Made by a program: the position numbers and the translations under genes
From: Deinococcus sp.
Lineage (GTDB): Bacteria; Deinococcota; Deinococci; JACQHA01
NCBI GenBank assembly: GCA_016199255.1
Contig: JACQHA010000272.1
Coordinates: 1-8,638 of the forward strand
Direction: 5' to 3'
Length of the DNA stretch: 8,638 bases
In this document: one piece after another, positions 1-5,242 of the stretch
Numbering within the stretch: the first letter of the stretch is position 1
Layout of the letters: each line of letters opens with the position of its first letter
The notes under the pieces: model-generated
What the model was told of the DNA's origin: nothing
What the model saw: only the letters and a program-made list of their open reading frames with translations
The model's database searches: none

Positions 1-15
1 GAGGCTTTCGCGTAG
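1..15 (+). CDS. C-terminal tail of probable DGR target protein (end of variable repeat), partial
   Basis: The first codons read Glu-Ala-Phe-Ala-stop (TAG at 13-15). They align with the end of the template repeat at 534-545, which reads Gln-Asp-Phe-Ala in the frame predicted for the variable protein. TTCGCG is identical, and the preceding GAC of the TR is GCT here, with one of the two differences at an adenine. The stop codon overlaps the ribosome binding site of avd, as expected for a target gene directly upstream in one operon. The rest of the gene lies outside the window. The match is only about 10 bases, so this call rests mainly on position and frame. Confidence 0.45.
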   Translation, partial: EAFA

Positions 16-24
16 GGTAGGTGT

Positions 25-387
25 ATGCAGCAGTCTCCGGTGTTTGTACGGGTCGCAGATCTGATGGAGTGGCTATTGCCGCGCTTAGGGCAATACCCAC
101 GGTCCCAGCGAAGTCTGCTGGCTGCGGAGACTGCTGCTGCGCTGTTCGGAGTACATCGGGGGTTGCTGGAGGCGGTGAAGACCAAAGACCGGCGGGCATT
201 GAGGCGAGCAGATGTCGAGCTAGAGCGCCTGCGGATGCTGCTCCGGTTGGGAGAGACGTTGCAGTGCCTGTCTGTGGGGCAATACGAGCATGCTATGCGG
301 CTGGTGGTGGAGGTGGGGAAATTGCTCGGGGCGTGGCAGCAGCAGTGGGGACGAGGTACAACGCAGACCCAGGCGGTGCTAGAGTGA
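25..387 (+). CDS. avd: DGR accessory variability protein (bAvd family four-helix bundle)
   Basis: This 120-residue protein matches the bAvd pattern of DGRs: an N-terminal helix with LPRLGQYPRSQR (about residues 18-29), a central helix with ADVELERLRMLLRL (about 63-76), then LSVGQYEHA (about 83-91) and a last helix ending in LLGAWQQQ. Avd proteins form positively charged pentameric barrels that bind the DGR reverse transcriptase and the template RNA and are needed for mutagenic cDNA synthesis. Arg and Lys are frequent here, as expected. The start ATG at 25 has AGGG at 14-17, which overlaps the stop codon of the upstream target gene, so the two are probably coupled. The TR begins about 27 nt after its stop, the usual target-avd-TR order. 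The family call is by recognition of pattern, not by search. Confidence 0.9.
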   Translation: MQQSPVFVRVADLMEWLLPRLGQYPRSQRSLLAAETAAALFGVHRGLLEAVKTKDRRALRRADVELERLRMLLRLGETLQCLSVGQYEHAMRLVVEVGKLLGAWQQQWGRGTTQTQAVLE

Positions 388-388
388 G

Positions 389-410
389 CCGGGGGCCCGG
401 GTGCCCCTGG
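389..410 (+). other. GC-rich hairpin between avd and the TR
   Basis: CCGGGGGC (389-396) pairs with GCCCCTGG (403-410) over 8 bp including one G-U, with a 6-base loop. It starts two bases after the avd stop and has no T-tract, so it is not a standard terminator. It may bound the 5' side of the template RNA or protect the avd mRNA end. Confidence 0.4.
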
Positions 411-413
411 GGG

Positions 414-545
414 GTGGACCAGAAAACCCGCGGCGGGTCGTTCAACAATGATGCATCCAACGTCCGTTCCGCTAACCGCAACACCAACGACCCTACGAAC
501 CGGAACAACAACGTCGGCTTCCGGTGTGTCGCCCAGGACTTCGCG
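414..545 (+). repeat. DGR template repeat (TR)
   Basis: Read in the frame starting GTG at 414, this stretch gives the hallmark DGR template pattern: RGGSFNND, then SANRNTND and NRNNNVGFRC. That is the C-terminal end of a formylglycine-generating-enzyme-type C-type-lectin fold. Ten Asn codons (AAC or AAT) lie between 444 and 512. Every one ends in a pyrimidine, so adenine mutagenesis at the first two bases can never make a stop codon. There is no start codon or ribosome site suggesting that the segment itself is translated. The 3' limit at 545 is set by loss of similarity to the probable VR end at 1-12; the 5' limit is approximate because the VR is outside the window. Confidence 0.88.
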
Positions 546-562
546 CCCACAGCCTGTTCGTG

Positions 563-582
563 CCTGTCCTCACGGGGGCAGG
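563..582 (+). other. Hairpin 1 downstream of the TR
   Basis: CCTGTCC pairs with GGGCAGG (7 bp, one G-U) around a 6-base loop, starting 18 nt after the end of the TR. It lies where the primer-forming spacer of the template RNA is expected. There is no T-tract. Confidence 0.4.
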
Positions 583-620
583 CCCAGTGCTGCCTGACGA
601 GTAGTCCAGGCCCATTCCCC

Positions 621-639
621 GGTCGGGGTGGTCCCGACC
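621..639 (+). other. Hairpin 2 downstream of the TR
   Basis: GGTCGGG and CCCGACC form a perfect 7-bp stem with a 5-base loop. It is flanked by A-containing sequence (CCAAAGAG) on its 3' side and is likely part of the folded template RNA. Confidence 0.4.
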
Positions 640-650
640 AAAGAGCCCTA

Positions 651-696
651 TGCCCCACTCCCGGTGTTTGGGCATCCCGGCACCCGGGGTGGGGCA
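651..696. other. Long stem-loop between template RNA and hicA
   Basis: TGCCCCACTCCCGGTG (651-666) pairs with CACCCGGGGTGGGGCA (681-696): 16 bp with one G-U and one mismatch. The 14-base loop contains a further GGG/CCC pairing. It lies 12 nt beyond the hicA stop. It can act on both strands, as the 3' end of the DGR template RNA (plus) or as a terminator-like structure for hicBA (minus). No run of T follows on either strand, so a Rho-independent terminator is not well supported. Confidence 0.45.
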
Positions 697-708
697 GCGC
701 ACTGTGCC

Positions 709-942
709 TCAAAGCCATTTCCGAAGTTCTTCCGCATCTATCTCGATATCACGGAGGATCTTTCGCAAAAGACCCGGACCGATGTCGCGACCTCTGTGGA
801 CGGGCACCGTGGTCCTGCGACCATCGGGATGCTCAAACTGCCAGTGACTGCCCTTGGACTTGCGGAGCAGGTGAAACCCCAGGTGTTCTAGCACCCGGAT
901 CAACTCCCGCGGCTTCAGGATGGGCAACCCAGAGGGAGTCAC
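709..942 (-). CDS. hicA: HicA-type mRNA interferase toxin
   Basis: This 77-residue protein has the compact dsRBD-like HicA fold: KPRELIRVLEHLGF (about 10-23), then RKSKGSHWQFEHPDGRR, where His33 in the GSH motif is the catalytic residue of the family, then TVPVHRGRDIGPGLLRKILRDI. HicA cleaves mRNA and stops growth when not bound by HicB. It starts with GTG at 942, inside a GTGA overlap with the hicB stop. A strong GGAGGT site (954-949) lies 6 nt upstream, within hicB. The order hicB then hicA is the reverse of the commonest order but known. Both genes look intact. They lie antisense inside the DGR, between TR and RT. Confidence 0.92.
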   Translation of the reverse strand: MTPSGLPILKPRELIRVLEHLGFHLLRKSKGSHWQFEHPDGRRTTVPVHRGRDIGPGLLRKILRDIEIDAEELRKWL

Positions 943-1172
943 ACAGAGACCTCCACGCGCTTGACGCCGATGATCTCCGGCTGCTCAGGGATGCTTTTTC
1001 CCTTTTCCTGCAGATCCGCCAGACAGAGGGCGATCACATCCTTGATGTTCTCGATGACTTCCTCGTAGGTTTTCCCCTGGGTGTAGCAAGCCTTCAAGGC
1101 CGGACACTCTGCCACGAAGTATCCTGCCTCGTCCTGCTCCACAATGACCTGAAAGACATACTTTGTGCTCAT
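939..1172 (-). CDS. hicB: HicB-type antitoxin
   Basis: This 77-residue protein has the partly degenerate RNase H-like HicB domain: YVFQVIVEQDEAGYFVAECP, then the TQGKTYEEVIENIKDVI helix. It ends soon after the domain and lacks the C-terminal helix-turn-helix or RHH tail of longer HicB proteins, so it probably depends on other means for transcriptional control. The ATG at 1172 is chosen over longer upstream in-frame starts because AAGGAG (1185-1180) lies 7 nt before it and the family domain starts right there. It neutralises HicA by direct binding. The last four bases overlap hicA (GTGA), so the pair is translationally coupled. Confidence 0.9.
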   Translation of the reverse strand: MSTKYVFQVIVEQDEAGYFVAECPALKACYTQGKTYEEVIENIKDVIALCLADLQEKGKSIPEQPEIIGVKRVEVSV

Positions 1173-1230
1173 GTTTCTGCTCCTTGCTGCCGTGACCGCC
1201 TCAGCAGGGATGTCATCAGGAGTGTACATC

Positions 1231-2304
1231 GTGACCAGGCCTGGTGAGCTCTGCCCCCAGGTATACGCCTTTGCGACCTTGCTGCGGGCCTTCCGAAAGG
1301 CGCGCCGGGGGAAGCGGCAGCACCCAGAGGTGGCTGACTTCACCTGGCGCCTAGAGGAGCACCTACTGACCCTCCAAGACGAGCTGCGGTCAGGCACCTA
1401 CACGCCTGGCCTGTACCAGCACTTCTGGGTCTCTGAGCCCAAGCGGCGCAAGATCAGCGCCGCACCGTTCCGAGACCGGGTGGTGCACCATGCCCTGGTG
1501 GGAGTCCTAGAGCCGCTCTTTGAGCCCAGGTTCATTGCCGACTCTTACGCCTGCCGCCGGGGTAAGGGCACGCATCGTGCTGTAGCGCGCTGCTTAGGGT
1601 GGGTGCGGGGCTACCCTTATGTCCTGCGGGGGGATGTCCGCAAGTTCTTCCCCTCAGTGGATCATGAGATCCTGCTGCGCCGGTTAGCCCGGGTGATCAG
1701 TGATCAGGCAGTGCTAGCGCTGTGTGCCCGCATCCTGGCGAGCGGAGCCGGGGTGCTGGAGGATGAGTATCCCCAGCAGTGGTTTCCTGGTGACAATCTC
1801 TTCGCGGTATTGCGACCCCGGGGGTTGCCCATTGGCAATCTGACCAGCCAGTTCTGGGGCAATGTGTACCTGGACATGCTGGACCACTTCGTGAAGCGGG
1901 AGTTGCGCTGCCGGGCTTACTTGCGCTATGGGGATGACTTCGCACTCTTTGCTCAGGATCGAGCGACGTTACACCACTGGCGGGAAGCAGTGGTGGCGCA
2001 TCTGGCCAGCCTCCGGCTGACAGCGCACGAGCGGCAGCTTATTGTGCGCCCTACGCGCTGTGGCGTCCCATTCCTGGGGTTCTGGCTTTTTCCTAGGCGT
2101 ATCCGGCTCCGGCGAGAGGCAGTCCAGCGTGCTGCTCGACGGCTACGGTGGCTTCGGCGAGCCTATCAGAATGGCGTTGTAGGTCCGGCGCAGGTCAGTG
2201 CGTCGATACAAGCCTGGGTGGCGCACTGCGCCTACGCACGGTCCTTGGGGCTGCGGCGGGCACTGCTGGGCGGGGCAAGGTTTGTCCGATTCAGTGAGGG
2301 ATAG
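1231..2304 (+). CDS. DGR reverse transcriptase
   Basis: With GTG at 1231 as start the protein has 357 residues, the usual size of DGR reverse transcriptases. An AGGAG site at 1218-1222 lies 8 nt upstream; an ATG at 1210 has no such site. Motifs in order: the N-terminal LLRAFRKARRGKR segment (18-29), ISAAPFRDRVVHHAL (75-89), the first catalytic Asp in GDVRKFFPSVDH (D135), the DGR-type motif 4 IGNLTSQ (201-207, with SQ where other RTs have QG), the catalytic YGDD (233-236), and GVPFLGFWLF (278-287). It has no maturase or endonuclease domain, as expected for DGRs. With Avd it copies the TR RNA while misincorporating at adenines. YGDD is less usual in this family than YMDD or YVDD. Its stop codon overlaps the ribosome site of the next gene. 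Confidence 0.95.
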   Translation: MTRPGELCPQVYAFATLLRAFRKARRGKRQHPEVADFTWRLEEHLLTLQDELRSGTYTPGLYQHFWVSEPKRRKISAAPFRDRVVHHALVGVLEPLFEPRFIADSYACRRGKGTHRAVARCLGWVRGYPYVLRGDVRKFFPSVDHEILLRRLARVISDQAVLALCARILASGAGVLEDEYPQQWFPGDNLFAVLRPRGLPIGNLTSQFWGNVYLDMLDHFVKRELRCRAYLRYGDDFALFAQDRATLHHWREAVVAHLASLRLTAHERQLIVRPTRCGVPFLGFWLFPRRIRLRREAVQRAARRLRWLRRAYQNGVVGPAQVSASIQAWVAHCAYARSLGLRRALLGGARFVRFSEG

Positions 2305-2319
2305 GGGAGGTAAGATGGT

Positions 2320-3954
2320 ATGATCCAGGCTCCCCAGAGAACCGTGCTGCTCCTTATCATTCTGCTGGTGGGTGCTGGGGGGGCCCTGTATCTGGTTAGC
2401 CAGCCCTCCCTGATCCTGCCCTTGGAGCAGGCGGTAGGCCAGCTCCTGATTGTGACCCAGTCTAATCTGCTGCCGCCGACTGATCTGCTCCAGCGCTATC
2501 ACCCAGGGGGCCTGTTCCTGGGCAGTGCCGGCACCCCCGATGACCTCCAGGCCCTGGCGGCTGCGGTGCAGACGATGGTGCCCATGCCTCCCTTCCTGGC
2601 GGTGGACCACGAGGGCTTCCGCAACTTCACCACGCTGACTGGGCCGGCCTACACTCCCTGGCCGGCCAACATGGCGCTGGGTGCGACTGGTGACCCAGAG
2701 CTGGCATATCAGGTAGGGCGAGTGGTGGCATCTGAATTGCGGCAGGTGGGCGTGACCGTCAACTTCGCGCCGGTGGTCGATGTACTGACGAACCTCCAGA
2801 ACCCCATTATTGGCCTCAGGGCGTTTGGCTCTGACCCGGCGCTGGTGCGCGATCTGGCAGTAGCCTACGCCCGTGGGCTGCTGGATGGGGGAGTCATGCC
2901 GGTAGCCAAGCACTTCCCTGGCCACGGAGCCACGGCACTGGACAGTCACCAGGCCCTAGAGTGTGTAGAGCGTTCCCGAGCAGAGCTGGAGGCGGTGGAC
3001 CTGGTGCCGTATCGAGCCCTCTTTGCTCTTGGGCTGCCGGCAGTGATGACGGCACGCGTGTGCTACCCGGCGCTGGAGCCGGCAGTGCCGGCGACCCTGT
3101 CACATGTCGCACTGATGGAGTTGTTGCGCCAGGAGCTGGGGTTTCAGAGGGTGGTGATCACCGACCATACGGCGATGGTGGGCTTCCGGGAGGGTGGAGG
3201 CCCGGGCGTAGATCTTGGGGAGCTGGCGGTGCGGGCCGTGCTGGCTGGGGCCGACATGGTGCTGGTGGGGAATGACCCGGGAGAACTGGATGCGGTGTAT
3301 GGGGCATTGCTGTACGCTGGGCAGCAGGGCCGGTTGTCAGTGACCCGGCTCAATGCCAGTCTCCGGCGCATCTTCACCCTCAAGCAGCGCATCCCAGCTG
3401 CACCTGTGGCACTGCCGCCCCATCTGGTCCCTCAGGACGTGCGGCGGCGCGTAGCCGAGGCTAGTGTGACCCTGATTGATCCAGAGGGGCTGGTCCCTCT
3501 TAGTCCCGAGGCAGTGGTAGGGGTGATTGAAACTGGCAGGGGTAACGTGGGGAGGGATCTCGCAGAGCTGCATCTGAGGGTGCGCCACTATGTCTTGCGC
3601 GGAGGTGGTGCCCGCAGCATCCAGCAGGCACTGGCAGCGGTTGAAGGTGCTCCGGTGGTGGTGGTCACCGCCACAGCCTGGCAGCACAGGTTAGAGCCGC
3701 CCGATGAATTGATCACGCAGCTCCAAACTAGTGGAGTGCAGCTGATCCTGGTCGTGAAGGGTGATCCTTTGCAGGCCGCACGCTATGCCCAAGCACCCGA
3801 CGCGGTAGTGGTGACCTACGGCGATGATGACGAGAGCCTCCGCGTGGCGGCAGAAATCCTCGCTGGGAAGTGGCCTGCTCAAGGGCACTGGCCCCTTGGC
3901 TCTTTAGCCTGGATGGGCGATAGCAAGTGCTCGCGACATCAAGTATGGAGATGA
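2320..3954 (+). CDS. Membrane-anchored GH3 family beta-N-acetylhexosaminidase-like protein (NagZ-like)
   Basis: The 544-residue protein starts with a basic tip and one hydrophobic segment (about 8-27), a signal anchor placing the enzyme outside the membrane. The GH3 catalytic barrel follows: AVDHEGF (94-100), NFAPVVDV (148-155), GLRAFG (165-170), the signature KHFPGHG (197-203) with the DSH triad (208-210) that supplies the Asp-His acid/base pair of NagZ-type enzymes, VMTARV (242-247), and the nucleophile region VVITDHTAM (Asp282). About 150 residues after the barrel fit a GH3 C-terminal domain. NagZ-type enzymes cut GlcNAc from anhydromuramic acid in peptidoglycan recycling; the exact substrate is not fixed here. 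The start has GGGGAGG (2304-2310) 9 nt upstream. The last 15 or so residues look unlike the family and run into low-quality DNA. Confidence 0.85.
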   Translation: MIQAPQRTVLLLIILLVGAGGALYLVSQPSLILPLEQAVGQLLIVTQSNLLPPTDLLQRYHPGGLFLGSAGTPDDLQALAAAVQTMVPMPPFLAVDHEGFRNFTTLTGPAYTPWPANMALGATGDPELAYQVGRVVASELRQVGVTVNFAPVVDVLTNLQNPIIGLRAFGSDPALVRDLAVAYARGLLDGGVMPVAKHFPGHGATALDSHQALECVERSRAELEAVDLVPYRALFALGLPAVMTARVCYPALEPAVPATLSHVALMELLRQELGFQRVVITDHTAMVGFREGGGPGVDLGELAVRAVLAGADMVLVGNDPGELDAVYGALLYAGQQGRLSVTRLNASLRRIFTLKQRIPAAPVALPPHLVPQDVRRRVAEASVTLIDPEGLVPLSPEAVVGVIETGRGNVGRDLAELHLRVRHYVLRGGGARSIQQALAAVEGAPVVVVTATAWQHRLEPPDELITQLQTSGVQLILVVKGDPLQAARYAQAPDAVVVTYGDDDESLRVAAEILAGKWPAQGHWPLGSLAWMGDSKCSRHQVWR

Positions 3955-4142
3955 ACAAGCAGGAGGCCCCTCTCTCGGCTAGGGGAGTCCGAGCCGGATA
4001 CGAACAGCGCCTCCAAGCCGCGGCGCGCTTGTGACTTGTCACTGCCTGGAAGCCCTACCCAGCCCGGTCATGGGCGTGCCTGACGGTGTAGCAGTGGATG
4101 ATCTTCCGCCAGAGAGCCTCTCGTCCTCATCATGTGGCTGCC
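3955..4142. other. Intergenic stretch after the GH3 gene, no convincing gene
   Basis: Only a 29-codon plus-strand ORF (ATG 3945, stop 4032-4034) overlapping the end of the GH3 gene is seen. It has no good ribosome site and no family likeness. A weak stem of CCCCT with AGGGG follows the GH3 stop, without a T-tract. No tRNA, promoter or terminator could be supported. Confidence 0.4.
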
Positions 4143-4172
4143 GAGGGGGGTGTTGCCCGTCACCACCCCCTC
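4143..4172. other. Hairpin at the end of the minus-strand remnant block
   Basis: GAGGGGG and CCCCCTC pair, followed after a 2-base bulge by GTG with CAC, around a loop of about 8 bases. On the minus strand it overlaps the stop codon (4173-4171) of the terminase-like fragment, a position typical for a transcript end, but no T-tract follows. Confidence 0.35.
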
Positions 4173-4517
4173 AGCATTTGCCTGAGCGTTCTCCCCAGAT
4201 TCTGTCCCAGTCCAGGTTCTGGGGCCACTCCTCATCGGCGTGTGGGGGACGGGGGCAGGGATGATCCTTGGGCTCGATCAGCTCGGGCAGGATGCCGGAC
4301 CCTACCATCACCATGGGCCCCGACGGCAGGGTCCCGGCTGCTCGGACCGCCAGCGCCAAGGCCATCACGCAATCATCGTGCATCCCGGCTGGGGCACTAT
4401 ACCGCCGCTGGCCTTAGCAGCTAGCCACTCAACGGCTCGCTGGCGGTATTCGGCAGCAATAGTGATGATGTCCCGCCCTAGTGCGGGATTGACGTTGCCA
4501 GGACGGCAAGGGCTTTG
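4171..4517 (-). pseudogene. Frame-shifted remnant resembling the C-terminus of a phage terminase large subunit
   Basis: On the minus strand one open frame (from about 4517) reads GNVNPALGRDIITIAAEYRQ and goes on to VEWLAAKASGGIVPQPG. It then meets a stop at 4367-4365. One base over, the next frame begins MHDDCVMALALAVRAAG (4383 onward) and runs 70 residues to 4171. The His-Asp-Asp followed by an Ala/Leu-rich helix is characteristic of the nuclease-domain end of terminase large subunits. A single-base frameshift near 4384 would join the two pieces. The first frame has no start codon and is preceded by a TAG at 4520. I see a decayed gene; terminase is the best guess from one motif, and other RNase H-like nucleases are possible. 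Confidence 0.4.
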
Positions 4518-4558
4518 CTAGACTAAGCACGCGAATTTCTCCCAACATCTTGGCGAGC

Positions 4559-4591
4559 GGGCGGGTGGTGGTAGCCACCGCCCTTGCTTTT
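4559..4591 (+). terminator. Terminator-like hairpin with T-rich tail (plus strand)
   Basis: GGGCGG, one bulged G and TGG (4559-4568) pair with CCACCGCCC (4575-4583) over 9 bp, followed by TTGCTTTT (4584-4591). This has the form of a Rho-independent terminator. No gene ends just upstream on the plus strand; the nearest is the GH3 gene about 600 nt away. Confidence 0.3.
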
Positions 4592-4705
4592 GGTGCAGCC
4601 ACGGCGTGCTCACCAACACCGCAGCTACACGGGCCTGCGACATGAGCAGGGACGGACACGAGCCGGACGAAGCTGCCTGGCTCGTAGATTGGTGCCCCAA
4701 CAACG

Positions 4706-4734
4706 GTGCGGCCGGGGTATCTATCCGGCCGCAC
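4706..4734. repeat. Perfect 10-bp inverted repeat
   Basis: GTGCGGCCGG (4706-4715) and CCGGCCGCAC (4725-4734) are exact complements with a 9-base AT-containing loop. It is the strongest perfect short inverted repeat noticed in the window. It sits in degraded DNA and has no T-tract on either side. Confidence 0.5.
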
Positions 4735-4856
4735 TGGGAGGTCACGTCGTCTGGAGCGTTGAAAAAGAAAATATGGTCTAGGTCATCAGAGGCATCCTCC
4801 CGCACCGGGTCTCGCTTCCGGCACCCCGCTCGGATACCGGCCAGCCCAATACAGCA

Positions 4857-5090
4857 TCAGTCCCCGGCAGGCTTTCGACACTTATTGCCACGGTACTCAG
4901 TATTCTTCGCAACAACCCCGTTTTTGTCAATATAAATGGCGCTGGCCAGTAGCTCGGCCAGCTCTTCTCCGGCTTGGAATACCCGGTCTCTGGCCCGCAC
5001 CAGGAAGGGACGGAAGGTGAAGGCGCTGGTATAGAGGGTACAGAGATAGGTTCCTGGTGTCCCCTGGGGCTCAGCAGGCACCAGGGTCAC
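4857..5090 (-). CDS. Small hypothetical protein, possibly phage-derived
   Basis: This 77-residue ORF starts with GTG at 5090, overlapping the stop of the ORF before it (GTGA). Its middle is coding-like: FRPFLVRARDRVFQAGEEL followed by AELLASAIYIDKNGVVAKN. No family is recognised. It lies downstream of mazF and upstream of frame-broken sequence on the same strand, so it may be a small gene of the same mobile segment or a surviving piece of a larger one. Confidence 0.4.
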   Translation of the reverse strand: MTLVPAEPQGTPGTYLCTLYTSAFTFRPFLVRARDRVFQAGEELAELLASAIYIDKNGVVAKNTEYRGNKCRKPAGD

Positions 5091-5242
5091 CGCTCAGGAA
5101 CAGGACTGTCGGCGTATTCCCCCCGCTCCACGGCTGCCCTTGGGAGCCTGGTCACCAGGTTGGCCTCGACACATTGCCCATCTGATGGGTTTGCGAATTG
5201 TATATTGCCTCCTGGGGCATTATACGGGATGCGGTGGTCAAT
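5087..5242 (-). CDS. Small hypothetical ORF between mazF and the next ORF; start uncertain
   Basis: This open frame of about 51 codons ends at 5087. It reads DHRIPYNAPGGNIQFANPSD, then GQCVEANLVTRLPRAAVERG and EYADSPVPER, with a balanced, protein-like composition. It has no ATG, GTG or TTG start. The frame runs back into mazF, and the only start-like codon at the junction is an ATT at 5242-5240 overlapping the mazF stop (ATTGA). It may use a rare start, may be a fragment, or may be open by chance. Its stop overlaps the GTG of the next ORF, which supports a real gene pair or the remains of one. Confidence 0.3.
   Translation of the reverse strand: MDHRIPYNAPGGNIQFANPSDGQCVEANLVTRLPRAAVERGEYADSPVPER

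Larger units (their letters stand above)
388..700 (+). ncRNA. DGR template RNA (TR plus structured 3' spacer), approximate limits
   Basis: The stretch between the avd stop and the 3' end of hicA holds no plausible gene but contains the template repeat followed by three GC-rich hairpins (563-582, 621-639, 651-696). In the Bordetella phage BPP-1 system the functional template RNA includes TR and a structured spacer downstream from which RT-Avd starts cDNA synthesis. By analogy this stretch should be that RNA, probably read from the avd transcript. The ends are inferred from the avd stop and from the last hairpin; no promoter or 3' end is visible. Confidence 0.5.
4518..4856. other. Degraded sequence with hairpins, no intact gene
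   Basis: The minus strand shows short coding-like stretches in different frames, such as DDLDHIFFFNAPDDV (about 4787-4743) and VGAPIYEPGSFVRLVSVPAH (about 4700-4640), broken by frame changes. This fits a former gene or genes with accumulated indels, continuing into the terminase-like remnant. No family is recognisable. Two strong hairpins inside are listed separately. Confidence 0.35.

Noticed and set aside
293..718. Minus-strand 141-codon open frame over the TR
   Set aside because: It is antisense to avd and TR, has a Pro/Arg-rich shadow composition and matches no family.
1234..1245. Perfect 12-bp palindrome ACCAGGCCTGGT near the RT start, considered as a hicB operator
   Set aside because: It lies inside the RT coding start, over 60 nt from the hicB ATG, and this HicB lacks a DNA-binding tail. 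A single palindrome of this size is expected by chance.
21..1247. A 408-codon plus-strand open frame running through avd, TR and the antisense hicBA
   Set aside because: It is out of frame with avd, has a low-complexity composition and overlaps three well-supported genes. Only its short TR segment is meaningful, as template frame.
2143..2949. 268-codon minus-strand frame opposite the RT end and GH3 start
   Set aside because: It is antisense to two clearly coding frames and has no recognisable domain.
5087..5242. Likeness of the small ORF (GQCVEANL ... ADSPVPER) to DUF397 proteins
   Set aside because: It shares only a Gly-x-Cys-Val-Glu string and a distant Asp-Ser; the conserved Arg-Asp-Ser is missing.
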